Shown: positions 17,799 to 25,714 of the stretch, piece after piece
How the letters are laid out: each line of letters begins with the position of its first letter
Numbering within the stretch: the stretch's first letter is position 1
Assembly (NCBI GenBank): GCA_017482945.1
Contig: JAFUMF010000176.1
Location: forward strand, 1 to 39,466
From: Lachnospiraceae bacterium
GTDB lineage: Bacteria; Bacillota; Clostridia; Lachnospirales; Lachnospiraceae
DNA length: 39,466 nt
Direction of reading: 5' to 3'
Position numbers and translations under genes: made by a program
Notes under the pieces: model-generated
Databases searched by the model: none
Seen by the model: the letters and a program-made list of their open reading frames with translations, nothing else
What the model was told of the DNA's origin: nothing

Positions 17799-17978
17799 TT
17801 ATTTGATTCTATATTGTTCTGCTTCCATTTCCGTCAATGGTCTCCCGAGTTTTTCAATCACCTCAATCATTTTTCTATAATCAAAAACTTTTCCATCCGA
17901 CGGTATTGTCAATCTTCCATCGCTGGAATATTGCTCCAAGTTAATGATTCTTCCATTCTGCTTTGTTCCAGCTACCAT
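17799..17978 (-). CDS. Small partner protein of the GNAT-like gene, unknown function
   Basis: A 59-residue protein with a basic N-terminus (MVAGTKQNGRIINLEQYSSD), a short beta-like middle (GRLTIPSDGKVFDY) and a C-terminal helix ending LGRPLTEMEAEQYRIK. It starts nine bases after the stop of the GNAT-like gene, with AGGTG upstream of ATG 17978; a GTG at 17987 in frame is a weaker start. Close spacing indicates co-expression. I do not recognise a named family. It is not a ribbon-helix-helix protein, so a classic GNAT-toxin/RHH-antitoxin reading is not supported. Confidence 0.65.
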   Translation of the reverse strand: MVAGTKQNGRIINLEQYSSDGRLTIPSDGKVFDYRKMIEVIEKLGRPLTEMEAEQYRIK

Positions 17979-17987
17979 TGCAAACAC

Positions 17988-18485
17988 CTACTTTCTAATA
18001 TATTGATCCAACAACTTCTGCGCAGCATCTTCAAATATAACCAATCTACGTGGGTATATTTCTATCGCACCCAACTCCTTTTTATAATATTCTACCAGAC
18101 TGGATTTTGCATCAAATGCAACGACTCCGTCACAACCAGCATCAAAACTTATTTTACAAGCAATTGCAAACAGATGTCCTCCTACACCCTCATACTTTCC
18201 CTCATGTCCGAAATTATGCGGTGCAGTCTCCACAATATCGATATTTACAACACCACCCTCGATTTTTAAAGATATGCGCCCTTGAACAATATCATTCCCT
18301 TCCACAAATAATTCATAAATAGAATATCCGTTCTTCATTGTTATATCCCAATCAAACTTCCAACCAGAATATTCACGCTTCTTTATCGGATTCTCACGCT
18401 TTATGTACTTGGTTTCTACAGTTCTACCTGTAGATCGCTCAACTAGACATTCTGTAAGTCGGTCAATTAGTATATCAACTTGCAT
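17988..18485 (-). CDS. GNAT-like acetyltransferase-fold protein
   Basis: A 165-residue protein. The N-terminal half is beta-rich (WKFDWDITMKNGYSIYELFV, NDIVQGRISLKIEGGVVNID). The C-terminal half matches the acetyl-CoA binding core of GNAT enzymes: YEGVGGHLFAIACKISFDAG (pyrophosphate-loop pattern GxGG before a helix), DGVVAFDAKSSLVEYYKKELGA (helix preceding the acceptor side), and a final strand RRLVIFEDA. The acceptor is unknown. It is the first gene of a two-gene unit with the small protein downstream. The region is AT-richer than the flanks and next to an integrase remnant, so acquisition by transfer is plausible. Confidence 0.75.
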   Translation of the reverse strand: MQVDILIDRLTECLVERSTGRTVETKYIKRENPIKKREYSGWKFDWDITMKNGYSIYELFVEGNDIVQGRISLKIEGGVVNIDIVETAPHNFGHEGKYEGVGGHLFAIACKISFDAGCDGVVAFDAKSSLVEYYKKELGAIEIYPRRLVIFEDAAQKLLDQYIRK

Positions 18486-18504
18486 CTTTCATCTTCTTTC
18501 TTTC

Positions 18505-18513
18505 ATTATATCA
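18505..18513 (-). promoter_or_regulatory. Extended -10 promoter of the GNAT-like unit
   Basis: The minus strand reads TGATATAAT, a perfect extended -10, about 20 bases before the ATG at 18485. A TTGACA (18535-18540) is present but 24 bases away, too far to act as a normal -35. Confidence 0.45.
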
Positions 18514-18835
18514 TATTTCACAATACAATACTATTGTCAAACATGAAACTTTGCTTCCTCTTCGACTCGCCTCATTCCTTCACTATAATCTATGTCAACA
18601 TTCGACAAAATATTCTATTTTTTTAATAATATATTGAATCAGCGAGACAAAATTTTTCACCCATTTATAGTGTCAAAAATGACCCATTTTCCCCATAAAC
18701 TCTAATTTGCAACCAAAACTTCTGTATTTCGCAATTTGGGCGAGCTGTCCAACTGTAAATTTGATTTGATGTCCCACCATATTGAGAATCTAGAGTTTTC
18801 ATCGCCTTCTCTGTCGTACTTGGAAACAAGCCTCC

Positions 18836-18912
18836 TTAAATTTTTAGCGTCACCGTAGGATCTGCATGACCAACTATCTTACACACTTCCAGAACCGAGA
18901 TTCCTTCTTCAC
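18836..18912 (-). pseudogene. Tyrosine recombinase (phage integrase) C-terminal remnant
   Basis: The minus strand encodes SEEGISVLEVCKIVGHADPT followed by VTLKI and a stop. This matches the end of the catalytic domain of tyrosine integrases, where GHxDPxVTLKxY carries the second catalytic His and leads to the nucleophilic Tyr. The codon for the Tyr is replaced by TAA, and sequence upstream is out of frame or stopped. Only about 25 codons survive. It marks an old integration event in this stretch. Confidence 0.55.
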
Positions 18913-18991
18913 TCTTTTGACTTAGAGGATATTGCCTACTTGCTCATAGTACTTCGCGCATGGTAAGAGGTTTATGCTACTTTAGTACAAA

Positions 18992-19033
18992 TAAAAACTC
19001 CCGCAGAAGGAGTAATTCTTCCTTCTGCGAGAA
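18992..19033 (-). terminator. Terminator of the surface protein gene
   Basis: On the minus strand, CGCAGAAGGA and TCCTTCTGCG pair around an 8-base loop, followed by GGGAGTTTTTATTT. It lies about 25 bases after the stop at 19056. Confidence 0.75.
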
Positions 19034-19055
19034 TCAATATTTCTTAAATCACTTT

Positions 19056-21398
19056 TTACTGAATCCAGACACCATTCTCATCTACACTGTAGCCATCAGG
19101 TGTTGTTGTGTTCACTAATAAAGAACCTAACGGACCACCAGAAACCGGATTGAAGTAGTACCACTTACCATCAATCTGTCTCCATCCTGTATACATCTGA
19201 CCTAATGTTCCATCCGATACAGAATGTAAATAATACCAGAGGCCACCATCTAATAACCAACCGGTCTTCATGTAACCAGTATCACCAAAATAATACCAGT
19301 TGTTTGTTCCGTTCCAATTAAGCTCAATCCATTTTGATACCGGATAAGAACCATCCGAATATCTGAACCACCAGCCTGTGGCATCCTGCTTCCAATCACC
19401 AGACTCCGCATTATCTGCTTTATCCTCTTTTACAGAAACAGATTCATAAACAGCATTATCATAATAATCGTTCCAATCAGAATAGTTATTATCATTGGAT
19501 GTGTTGTCCTCGACTTCTTCAGATTCACCTTCTCCTGCATTATTACCAGTACCTGTTTCTACAAAGACAAAAGTACTCAGCTTGTCTACCGCAAAAGATG
19601 CTACCCCATTGTTTACTGTTATATCTAATTTGATAGGTTCTTCGCCTTCATGGATATGGTATACTTCTGTTTTTTCCGGATCAAATTCAGTTGGAATCGA
19701 AACATCAACAAGAATTGGCAACGGCAGTACAGACTGCTCTTCACCGTCAGCTAATAATGTAATATCCAAAGAAGTTACTTTTTCGTACTCTTCTTTAAAC
19801 TCTTCATTGATGCTTTCTTCCTCTTCTGGAAGATCAACATTCAACTGCACCATATTTGTATCTGGATCCACAGCAAGTGCCGCACCTACAACGGATACTC
19901 CGTTGGTAATAGATCTGGCATTCGTAAGACTTCCCTGCAGCTTTTCTGCTGCCTCCTCAGATACTGCCGGTTCATCTGTCATCATTCCTTCTGTTGTCAA
20001 ATATGTTTCTTCTAATGTTGAAACTTCACTTTTATTAGACTTCCACTTATCCATAACTGCGTCTTTTGAATCTTCGTAATCTGGATCTGTTGTAATTTCT
20101 TTTAATGCCTTGACACCAGAAGCTTCCATACCAGTTCCGGAAGTCTTGAACAAACCATCTACAACTACTTCTGTAGAAGCAGCCACATCACTTCCCATCA
20201 CGATTTCAACCGTTATTGTCGCTTCACACTCATCGATAATCAGTACTACATCGACTTTACCAGGTGCTTTTGCTTCAAAATCTACAGACACAACACCATT
20301 TGCTTCCCTGCGCACATTATTTGCATTTGAATTGTTAGCAAGCAATCCTGGATTTTCATTTTCTTCAAAGCCACGTACCACATAAATATCATGGTGCTTC
20401 GTTAATGGAGAAGCATCACTTGCACTTGCACGTTCTACTTCATAATATAATGTCACCTTTTCTCCAACTGTAGTTTGCACATTGTCTTCGCGAGGTGTAA
20501 TCGCCAACACATCATCTTTTTTTGCTTCCTCAACTCCCGCGATAATCTGCGCTGCATTGGAATGTGTTACAATTTCAGCTTCCAGATCGTTTAAAGAATA
20601 GCCCTTTCCATCATTATCAAACCAGTACCAACCTTTAGGGCCTTTTGCTTCATCATCAAGATAAAGATACTGATTCTTTACCATATTTCCAAAATGAGAA
20701 TAGTATTCGTTCTTAGCGCCATCTTCATAACTATAACCATCATCAATCCGATAATAATCATCACCGTAAGTTCCTACCCATTGGCTCTGATACATTTTTC
20801 CAGATGGATTAAATAAAAAGAAGGCATTGCCAATTTTTCTTTGATTGGCGCGAATCGCACTACCTTTTGAATTGAACCAGTACCAGTCACCCTGGTCCAC
20901 TTCATATGACATCTGATATCCATCTTTCTTAACCATAACCCAGTTTTTAGTTGCGAGATGTCCATCTGGGTACGCATACATAATAGAATGAACACCACCA
21001 TCGCCTGCTCCATCATTAAATATTATATCATGGTCATAATCTTTAAATTCTACGATTTCATTTCTATTATCTGCATCATATTCCACTAAAAACAATTCAT
21101 CTTTTCGAATAGAACCATCCTCATCGATACAATACTGCTTTCCATTTACATTAATTAGCTGCGGTTCATCCACCCAGTCGCCATTGTTATCCAAATAGAA
21201 ACTTCCTTGCTTATCTGTAACAATCTGGTTTTTAATAAGCTCTCCCTCAGCACTGTAGCAATGCCAAACACCTTCTTCCACTTTCCAATTCCATTGTCTG
21301 TTTGTCGGTGTCTCATCCGCATAAGCCACTGTTGAAAAACTTCCGACCATCAACACAGCTGCCATCAGAATTGACGTTAATCGTTTCATCTTCTTCAT
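19056..21398 (-). CDS. Secreted surface protein with cell-wall/glucan-binding repeats
   Basis: A 780-residue protein. The signal peptide is MKKMKRLTSILMAAVLMVGS with cleavage after AYA (about residue 27). Aromatic repeats of the choline/glucan-binding type occur at both ends: roughly 35-285 (WYWFNSKGSAIRAN, FFLFNPSGKMYQSQW, GWYWFDNDGKGYSL) and 690-780 (GWWFRYSDGSYPVSKW, NNWYYFGDTGYMKTGW, GKWYYFNPVSGG). The central ~400 residues are acidic, with an Ig-like segment (VQTTVGEKVTLYYEVERASA) and helical parts. It has no LPxTG motif, so attachment would be non-covalent through the repeats. ATG 21398 follows AGAGGA, fits the signal peptide, and is preferred over 21419. Its promoter contains a nine-G tract. 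Confidence 0.88.
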   Translation of the reverse strand: MKKMKRLTSILMAAVLMVGSFSTVAYADETPTNRQWNWKVEEGVWHCYSAEGELIKNQIVTDKQGSFYLDNNGDWVDEPQLINVNGKQYCIDEDGSIRKDELFLVEYDADNRNEIVEFKDYDHDIIFNDGAGDGGVHSIMYAYPDGHLATKNWVMVKKDGYQMSYEVDQGDWYWFNSKGSAIRANQRKIGNAFFLFNPSGKMYQSQWVGTYGDDYYRIDDGYSYEDGAKNEYYSHFGNMVKNQYLYLDDEAKGPKGWYWFDNDGKGYSLNDLEAEIVTHSNAAQIIAGVEEAKKDDVLAITPREDNVQTTVGEKVTLYYEVERASASDASPLTKHHDIYVVRGFEENENPGLLANNSNANNVRREANGVVSVDFEAKAPGKVDVVLIIDECEATITVEIVMGSDVAASTEVVVDGLFKTSGTGMEASGVKALKEITTDPDYEDSKDAVMDKWKSNKSEVSTLEETYLTTEGMMTDEPAVSEEAAEKLQGSLTNARSITNGVSVVGAALAVDPDTNMVQLNVDLPEEEESINEEFKEEYEKVTSLDITLLADGEEQSVLPLPILVDVSIPTEFDPEKTEVYHIHEGEEPIKLDITVNNGVASFAVDKLSTFVFVETGTGNNAGEGESEEVEDNTSNDNNYSDWNDYYDNAVYESVSVKEDKADNAESGDWKQDATGWWFRYSDGSYPVSKWIELNWNGTNNWYYFGDTGYMKTGWLLDGGLWYYLHSVSDGTLGQMYTGWRQIDGKWYYFNPVSGGPLGSLLVNTTTPDGYSVDENGVWIQ

Positions 21399-21442
21399 AA
21401 TACGTCCTCTCTTTCTCATTGCAAATAAATGAATTTTACTAA

Positions 21443-21470
21443 ATTATACCCCCCCCCAGTATTAAGTCAA
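21443..21470 (-). promoter_or_regulatory. Promoter with poly-G spacer (likely phase-variable)
   Basis: Reading the minus strand, TTGACT (-35, 21465-21470) is followed by a 16-base spacer that ends in nine consecutive G (C at 21449-21457 on the plus strand), directly joined to TATAAT (-10, 21443-21448). Transcription would start near 21436, some 38 bases before the ATG at 21398. Addition or loss of one G shifts the spacer to 17 (optimal) or 15 (poor). Confidence 0.8.
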
Positions 21471-21632
21471 TCAATAAAATTAAATATGTAAAAGACAAAT
21501 GTTTTTTCTCCATCGACAATACCCTCTAATGTCTTTTCTCATCATTTTAAAATATAATTTTACAATCTTATATGAGTTCAATTCTCTTTTTTGACTTTCC
21601 AAATCTACTTTATTTTTCCATAACATCAGAAA

Positions 21633-21660
21633 AAACCGCCTGCACGTCCACAGGCGGTTT
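21633..21660 (-). terminator. Terminator after the amidohydrolase remnant
   Basis: AAACCGCCTG (21633-21642) and CAGGCGGTTT (21651-21660) pair perfectly. On the minus strand the hairpin runs into TTTTTT. Confidence 0.75.
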
Positions 21661-21685
21661 CCATATATTCTCAATTTCTTTATTC

Positions 21686-21932
21686 TTATTTATACAGATT
21701 CGGCATCGTCTGACCACGGAGTCCATAAATATCTCCATACGCACAGAAGTAATCAAATTTCTCCCCAAGACGAGAGCGCATTTTGTTGAAAGCAGTATCT
21801 GCGTCCTTCAGAATCTGAGTCTCATCACAGGCTTTTATTACTCTGCCTTCCACCATAATTTCACCATCTACAATTACAGTGTCTACATCACTGCCTTGCG
21901 CATGGTACACACACGGTGAATCGGCATTACAC
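21686..21932 (-). pseudogene. C-terminal remnant of a chlorohydrolase/deaminase-type amidohydrolase
   Basis: The frame reads NADSPCVYHAQGSDVDTVIV, then DGEIMVEGRVIKACDETQIL and about 40 more residues to a stop at 21686. The motif GSDVDTVIVDGEIM belongs to the C-terminal beta-sandwich strand of TRZ/ATZ/SsnA-type amidohydrolases, which are normally about 440 residues. The metal-binding barrel (HxH, His, His, Asp) is completely absent, and a stop lies just upstream at about 21933. An ATG-like start would give at most 74 residues, too few for function. It was probably cut away by an insertion or deletion between it and the tRNA gene. Confidence 0.7.
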
Positions 21933-22086
21933 TAAATGGTGCCAAATGCGGTTATTTTGTATTTACGATGATAATATCGTCCTTTTTAATAACATACACC
22001 ACTCGGAATTATTACTGCAATTACACAGCAATACTCCTATAAATAATATATCAAATATTATAGTACATGAAAAGACAAATACAAAA

Positions 22087-22111
22087 AAAGCACCAACACT
22101 AGGTTGATGCT
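22087..22111 (-). terminator. Terminator of tRNA-Lys
   Basis: The minus-strand RNA pairs AGCATCAAC (22103-22111) with GTTGGTGCT (22089-22097), one G-U pair, followed by seven T. Confidence 0.75.
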
Positions 22112-22114
22112 TCG

Positions 22115-22187
22115 TGCGCCCTCAGGGACTCGAACCCTGGACAAATAGATTAAGAGTCTACTGCTCTACCAACTGAGCTAAGGGCGC
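22115..22187 (-). tRNA. tRNA-Lys (anticodon CTT)
   Basis: A 73-base cloverleaf: acceptor stem GCGCCCT/AGGGCGC with discriminator A, D-arm AGCTCAGTTGGTAGAGC, anticodon stem GTAGA/TCTAT around loop CTCTTAA (anticodon CTT), and T-arm with GGTTCGAGTCC. CCA is not encoded. It reads Lys AAG codons. The 3' end faces the accessory-looking stretch to the left; tRNA 3' ends are common integration sites, but I found no repeat of it nearby. Confidence 0.96.
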
Positions 22188-22228
22188 TCATTTTTTATTT
22201 TTTGTGTTACCTCATCGGCACGTTCATC

Positions 22229-22257
22229 ATTATATTCCATAAGGAACAAAAAGTCAA
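22229..22257 (-). promoter_or_regulatory. tRNA-Lys promoter
   Basis: On the minus strand TTGACT (22252-22257) and TATAAT (22229-22234) are separated by 17 bases, about 42 bases before the tRNA 5' end. Confidence 0.8.
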
Positions 22258-22428
22258 CACCTTTTTTTAAATTTTTTCATTTTTTTCGAAAACTTTGTAA
22301 ATGCGCAGACCTAGTGAACAGTAACAAAACTTTTTCAACTGCCGTTTTCGCAGGAAAACGTATTCTGCGAAAGGTCTCGCCGCCATTTTCCAACAGGAAA
22401 ACAGCGGCGTCTCCCAACTCACAAATGA

Positions 22429-23322
22429 TTAATTTCCACTGAGCTTCGCAATCGCCCACTTCGGAATTTCCATGCGCACGGTCTTCATCGGATTCACGAT
22501 CTGGCATACGATCAAATTGCCGAGCATATCAATGAGCATACCTGCATCCACATTGTTCAGCCCAAACTGTTCCTTTAAAAACTGGAACATCTGCTTCGAT
22601 GCTTTTGCAGCCGCCTCATCCAGCGTCTCTCCGTAGGCCACTGTGATCCATTGCTCTTCATTCTCGATCAGTGGGAATGTAAACTTCATATCATGAACAA
22701 CATCCAGCTTTAATGTAGCCTCGCCTTCAATCTCCACGCCGCAGTTTCCGACTTCGCCTTCACCCATGATGGCATGGAAATCGCCGAGCGCCAGAAGTGC
22801 ACCTTCCACAAACACTGGAAGATACAGCTTCGCACCCTCACAAATCTTCGTGCAGTCCATGTTTCCGCCATGGTCCTTCGGTGTCATTGTGCTGACAGAC
22901 TCCTCAGCCGGAGCGTTTCCGATCACACCGATCATCGGCTCTGCCTTGATCTGCAGGCGCTCATCATATTTCAGAACACCATCCTTCACATGGATCCGGT
23001 TGATCGATACCTCATCGAAGTACTCTTTCAGCGCTCCGGAATTCGGGCCAATATCCAGAATGCCCACCGGACCGAGCTCCAGCTTTTCAACTGTAATCTT
23101 CAACATATCCCCCGGCATCGCTCCGTTCACAAACACAGGACCTGTGGCCGGATTTCCAAATCTGCGATCCACATTTTTAAATGTATTTCCCTCCGGAAGA
23201 AGCTGTCCCTGATAACAATCATAGGTCTCAAAAACAACCGTTTCCCCGGAATCCACCTTTGCAGCCGGCGGATTTTCCGCGCTCATTTGATAAATAACAT
23301 CTTTTCTCGTAATTTTTATCAT
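22429..23322 (-). CDS. Acetamidase/formamidase family protein
   Basis: A 297-residue protein of the FmdA/AmdA family. Typical segments are MIKITRKDVIYQMSAENPPA, GNPATGPVFVNGAMPGDMLK, GVIGNAPAEE followed by TPKDHGGNMDC, GALLALGDFHAIMGEGEVGN and CGVEIEGEATLKL. These zinc-dependent enzymes hydrolyse formamide or short aliphatic amides to ammonia plus the acid; the conserved Asp/His in the GGNMD and GDFHAIMGEGE segments form the metal site. ATG 23322 has GGGGGAG just upstream; the frame before it has no family similarity. It lies 16 bases after the thioredoxin gene, so the two are likely co-transcribed. Confidence 0.9.
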   Translation of the reverse strand: MIKITRKDVIYQMSAENPPAAKVDSGETVVFETYDCYQGQLLPEGNTFKNVDRRFGNPATGPVFVNGAMPGDMLKITVEKLELGPVGILDIGPNSGALKEYFDEVSINRIHVKDGVLKYDERLQIKAEPMIGVIGNAPAEESVSTMTPKDHGGNMDCTKICEGAKLYLPVFVEGALLALGDFHAIMGEGEVGNCGVEIEGEATLKLDVVHDMKFTFPLIENEEQWITVAYGETLDEAAAKASKQMFQFLKEQFGLNNVDAGMLIDMLGNLIVCQIVNPMKTVRMEIPKWAIAKLSGN

Positions 23323-23338
23323 ATGCTCCCCCAACCAA

Positions 23339-23653
23339 TTAAAGCACAGACTCGATTGCCTTCCTAAGTTCATTCTGATTATGAAGGCCAATCAGTTTCT
23401 CTGTAACCACACCGTTCTTGAAAATAAGAACAGTCGGAACATTCATAATGCCGTATTTCATGGCGATGTCTCCGCTTTCTTCCACATCCAGCTTGCCAAT
23501 CACCACACGTCCCGCAAACTCTTCAGAAAGCTTCTCCAGTACCGGCGCCATGATTTTGCACGGTCCACACCATGTCGCAAAAAAATCCACCAGGACCGGA
23601 CCTGAAGCACCTAAAACCTCTGACTCAAAGTTTGCACTTGTAAACATCTCCAT
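23339..23653 (-). CDS. trxA: Thioredoxin
   Basis: A 104-residue thioredoxin with the active site W28-CGPC in VDFFATWCGPCKIMAP, the cis-proline segment NVPTVLIFKNG and a conserved GLHNQNELRKAIE tail. It reduces cytoplasmic disulfides. ATG 23653 follows GAGGAG eight bases upstream; ATG 23647 is possible. It precedes the acetamidase gene in the same unit. No thioredoxin reductase gene is adjacent, so it may be a secondary thioredoxin. Confidence 0.93.
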   Translation of the reverse strand: MEMFTSANFESEVLGASGPVLVDFFATWCGPCKIMAPVLEKLSEEFAGRVVIGKLDVEESGDIAMKYGIMNVPTVLIFKNGVVTEKLIGLHNQNELRKAIESVL

Positions 23654-23837
23654 TGCTGTATCTCCTCTATTTCTTCTTTCCGTCACCAAGACACGCACAT
23701 GCCTCATCCAACCGCTTTTTTATCTTCAAAGCAAACCGGTGAAGCTCATGCTTATCACAGGTCATCTTCTGTAGACAACGTACTATTTTTCTCTTTATGT
23801 CCATAAAAGACACATCCAAACATTTGTTACTTCTATA

Positions 23838-24488
23838 TTATTCTGCATCTTTATTTCTGGATGCAATTAATTTGCAGATCGGCTTTCCTTCGCCGCTGAA
23901 TTTTGTCTCATACTCGGTCATCACATTGCCCTCAGCCATCCAGCTGTTGTGAAGGTCAAAAGTCGCTGCCTCAACGGTCCATCCTGCCTCCGGAATGGAC
24001 TCCATGGAATAATTGAATAATCCCTGATTGTCTGTCTTGAACTCAATGATTCCATCCTTTTTTAAAATCTTATCATAAATCGGTAAGAAACGGTCAGATG
24101 TCAGGCGGCGTTTCGCGTGACGGTCCTTCGGCCACGGATCAGAGAAGTTCAGGTAGATTCTATCAACTTCCTCCTCTGCAAACACTTCCTCCAGCTCCAG
24201 AGCATCGATGCGCATGAAATAAATGTTGGAAATTTCCATCTCCGCACGTTTCTGAAGGCCGCGAAGCAGAACACTGGAGTAGCGCTCAATTCCAACATAG
24301 TTCACATCCGGATTCTTTTCGGCCAGCTCCATAATAAATTTACCCTTTCCCATACCGACTTCGATGCGGATCGGGTTGTTATTTCCAAAGAACTCATGCC
24401 ATTTTCCTTTTAATTCCTTCGGCTCCTGTACTACGTAAGGGCTCTCTGCGATATCTTCTTCCGCGCCTTTGATATGGCGTAATCTCAT
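23838..24488 (-). CDS. trmB: tRNA (guanine-N7-)-methyltransferase TrmB
   Basis: A 216-residue methyltransferase making m7G46 in tRNA variable loops. Signatures are the SAM motif EVGMGKGKFIMELA, the GIERYSSVLLRGLQK segment, and the family hallmark LNFSDPWPKDRHAKRRLT. The C-terminal TEYETKFSGEGKPICKL is also typical. ATG 24488 is preceded by AGGAGG with good spacing and matches the family N-terminus MRLRHIKGAEE; an upstream ATG (24530) is not supported. Single gene, divergent from the SH3b protein. Confidence 0.95.
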   Translation of the reverse strand: MRLRHIKGAEEDIAESPYVVQEPKELKGKWHEFFGNNNPIRIEVGMGKGKFIMELAEKNPDVNYVGIERYSSVLLRGLQKRAEMEISNIYFMRIDALELEEVFAEEEVDRIYLNFSDPWPKDRHAKRRLTSDRFLPIYDKILKKDGIIEFKTDNQGLFNYSMESIPEAGWTVEAATFDLHNSWMAEGNVMTEYETKFSGEGKPICKLIASRNKDAE

Positions 24489-24760
24489 AGTTGTTCCTCC
24501 TAAAATCTCATATAGTTTCGTCCGGCACACCTCTGCACCGATTCCATATCTTCATAATTATTTTCCATTCTATCATTTCCATGGTGCGTTTGCAAGATTG
24601 CTTTCTCTATCTGTCTTTTTTGCACAAAAATATGAACTTTTTGTAAATCTTTGCACATTTTGGGTGCTTTTTTTTAAAGTTTCCATTATAATAAAAGATA
24701 AGATTGACGATTTCCTGCCCTAATCTTGGGCAGAATGAATATATTTATGGAGGGTAAGGT

Positions 24761-25639
24761 ATGGGAAAGATCGATAACCAGGGAAACTGGGAAAAAATAC
24801 AAAAAAGCGTTCAAGAAACAGAACGTCTCATGGGTCAGAAAAAGTATAACCTTTCGATGATCAAAGCCCGTCAGACAATGGAATTTATGGTTAAGCTCCA
24901 GTGCGATAAGGCCGGCATTATCGAAAGTACAACGGACCAGATGATCCGCGACCTCTACGAGGAAAAGGTGATTTCCAAATCCACCGCGGAACACTATCTT
25001 CAGATTTTATCCATTGGAAATAAAGCCACAAAGGAAGGCGACAACAGCGCCTACAATGCAAACCAGGCGTACCATGTTCTGTCACAGGAAATCTATTCCT
25101 TCGTTGACTCTGACAAGGCTTCCAAGCCGCGCCGCAGCACAGCGACCAGACAGCAGCAGTCCCAGCAGACACAAAGCCGTAAACGCCAGTCCTCTTCCTC
25201 TTCTTCCGCGAGAAGTTCCAAGAGCTCCAGAAGTTCTAAGAACGCAGGCCTGAACACCGACGACCTGATTAAGTTGTTTATCCCAATTGTTCTGGTAATT
25301 ATTTTAATCTTCCTGATCAAAGTACTGACTCCGGACAAGGACCCGACTTCTGAGACAACGACACCGGAAGCTCAGGTTACTACAACAACAGAAGCAGAAG
25401 TAACCACCGAAGCTGTTCCGGAAGTTCCGACTGAAACAGCAGCTCAGGTGATCTACAAGACTACAACGACTCTCAATGTCCGCAGCGGCCCGTCCATAGA
25501 AACTGATCGAATCGGCAAACTGGATCCTGACCAGACCGTAAACTTCGTCCGTGACCATGATGACTTCTGGGCAGTGATCCTGTACAATGACCAGGAGGCT
25601 TATGTTGCAAAAGAGTATCTGACAGTTGCAGCGGAGTAA
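24761..25639 (+). CDS. Single-pass membrane protein with extracellular SH3b domain
   Basis: A 292-residue protein with a four-part layout. Residues 1-120 are a helical cytoplasmic domain resembling DUF4145-like modules (MIKARQTMEFMVKLQCDKAG). About 120-165 is a Ser/Gln/Arg low-complexity stretch. A membrane helix follows at about 170-190 (FIPIVLVIILIFLIKVL), then a Thr/Glu-rich linker. The C-terminal bacterial SH3 domain at 230-292 reads YKTTTTLNVRSGPSIETDRI and AYVAKEYLTVAAE. SH3b domains often bind cell-wall peptides. GGAGGGTAAGGT precedes ATG, and TATAAT at 24687-24692 is a possible -10. The exact role is unknown; it may link a cytoplasmic process to the wall. Confidence 0.85.
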   Translation: MGKIDNQGNWEKIQKSVQETERLMGQKKYNLSMIKARQTMEFMVKLQCDKAGIIESTTDQMIRDLYEEKVISKSTAEHYLQILSIGNKATKEGDNSAYNANQAYHVLSQEIYSFVDSDKASKPRRSTATRQQQSQQTQSRKRQSSSSSSARSSKSSRSSKNAGLNTDDLIKLFIPIVLVIILIFLIKVLTPDKDPTSETTTPEAQVTTTTEAEVTTEAVPEVPTETAAQVIYKTTTTLNVRSGPSIETDRIGKLDPDQTVNFVRDHDDFWAVILYNDQEAYVAKEYLTVAAE

Positions 25640-25664
25640 TGTTGAAACCTACTTACGAATGATA

Positions 25665-25714
25665 AGCGGCGTTGGCGCCGGTCTCCTACCATGGAGATTC
25701 CTGCCAACACCGCT
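25665..25714 (+). terminator. Terminator after the SH3b gene
   Basis: AGCGGCGTTGGC (25665-25676) pairs with GCCAACACCGCT (25703-25714) with one mismatch, around an inner TCTCC/GGAGA stem, followed by TTTCTTTT. Confidence 0.8.

Larger units (their letters stand above)
18486..19055. other. AT-rich intergenic region with integrase scar
   Basis: This 570-base gap between the GNAT-like gene and the surface protein holds the promoter of the former, a tyrosine-integrase remnant (18836-18912) and the terminator of the latter (18992-19033). The rest is AT-rich with many stops on both strands, and I see no intact gene. Confidence 0.5.

Noticed and set aside
17700-22187. Attachment-site repeat of the tRNA-Lys 3' end
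   Set aside because: I looked for a second copy of the tRNA 3' sequence through the accessory block and found none, so an intact island with attL/attR cannot be claimed.
22344-22408. Tandem hairpins downstream of the acetamidase gene as a regulatory RNA
   Set aside because: GCCGCCATTTTCC/GGAAAACAGCGGC and TTTCGCAG/CTGCGAAA can fold, but they match no known RNA class and lack a clear T tract; probably part of an ordinary 3' region.
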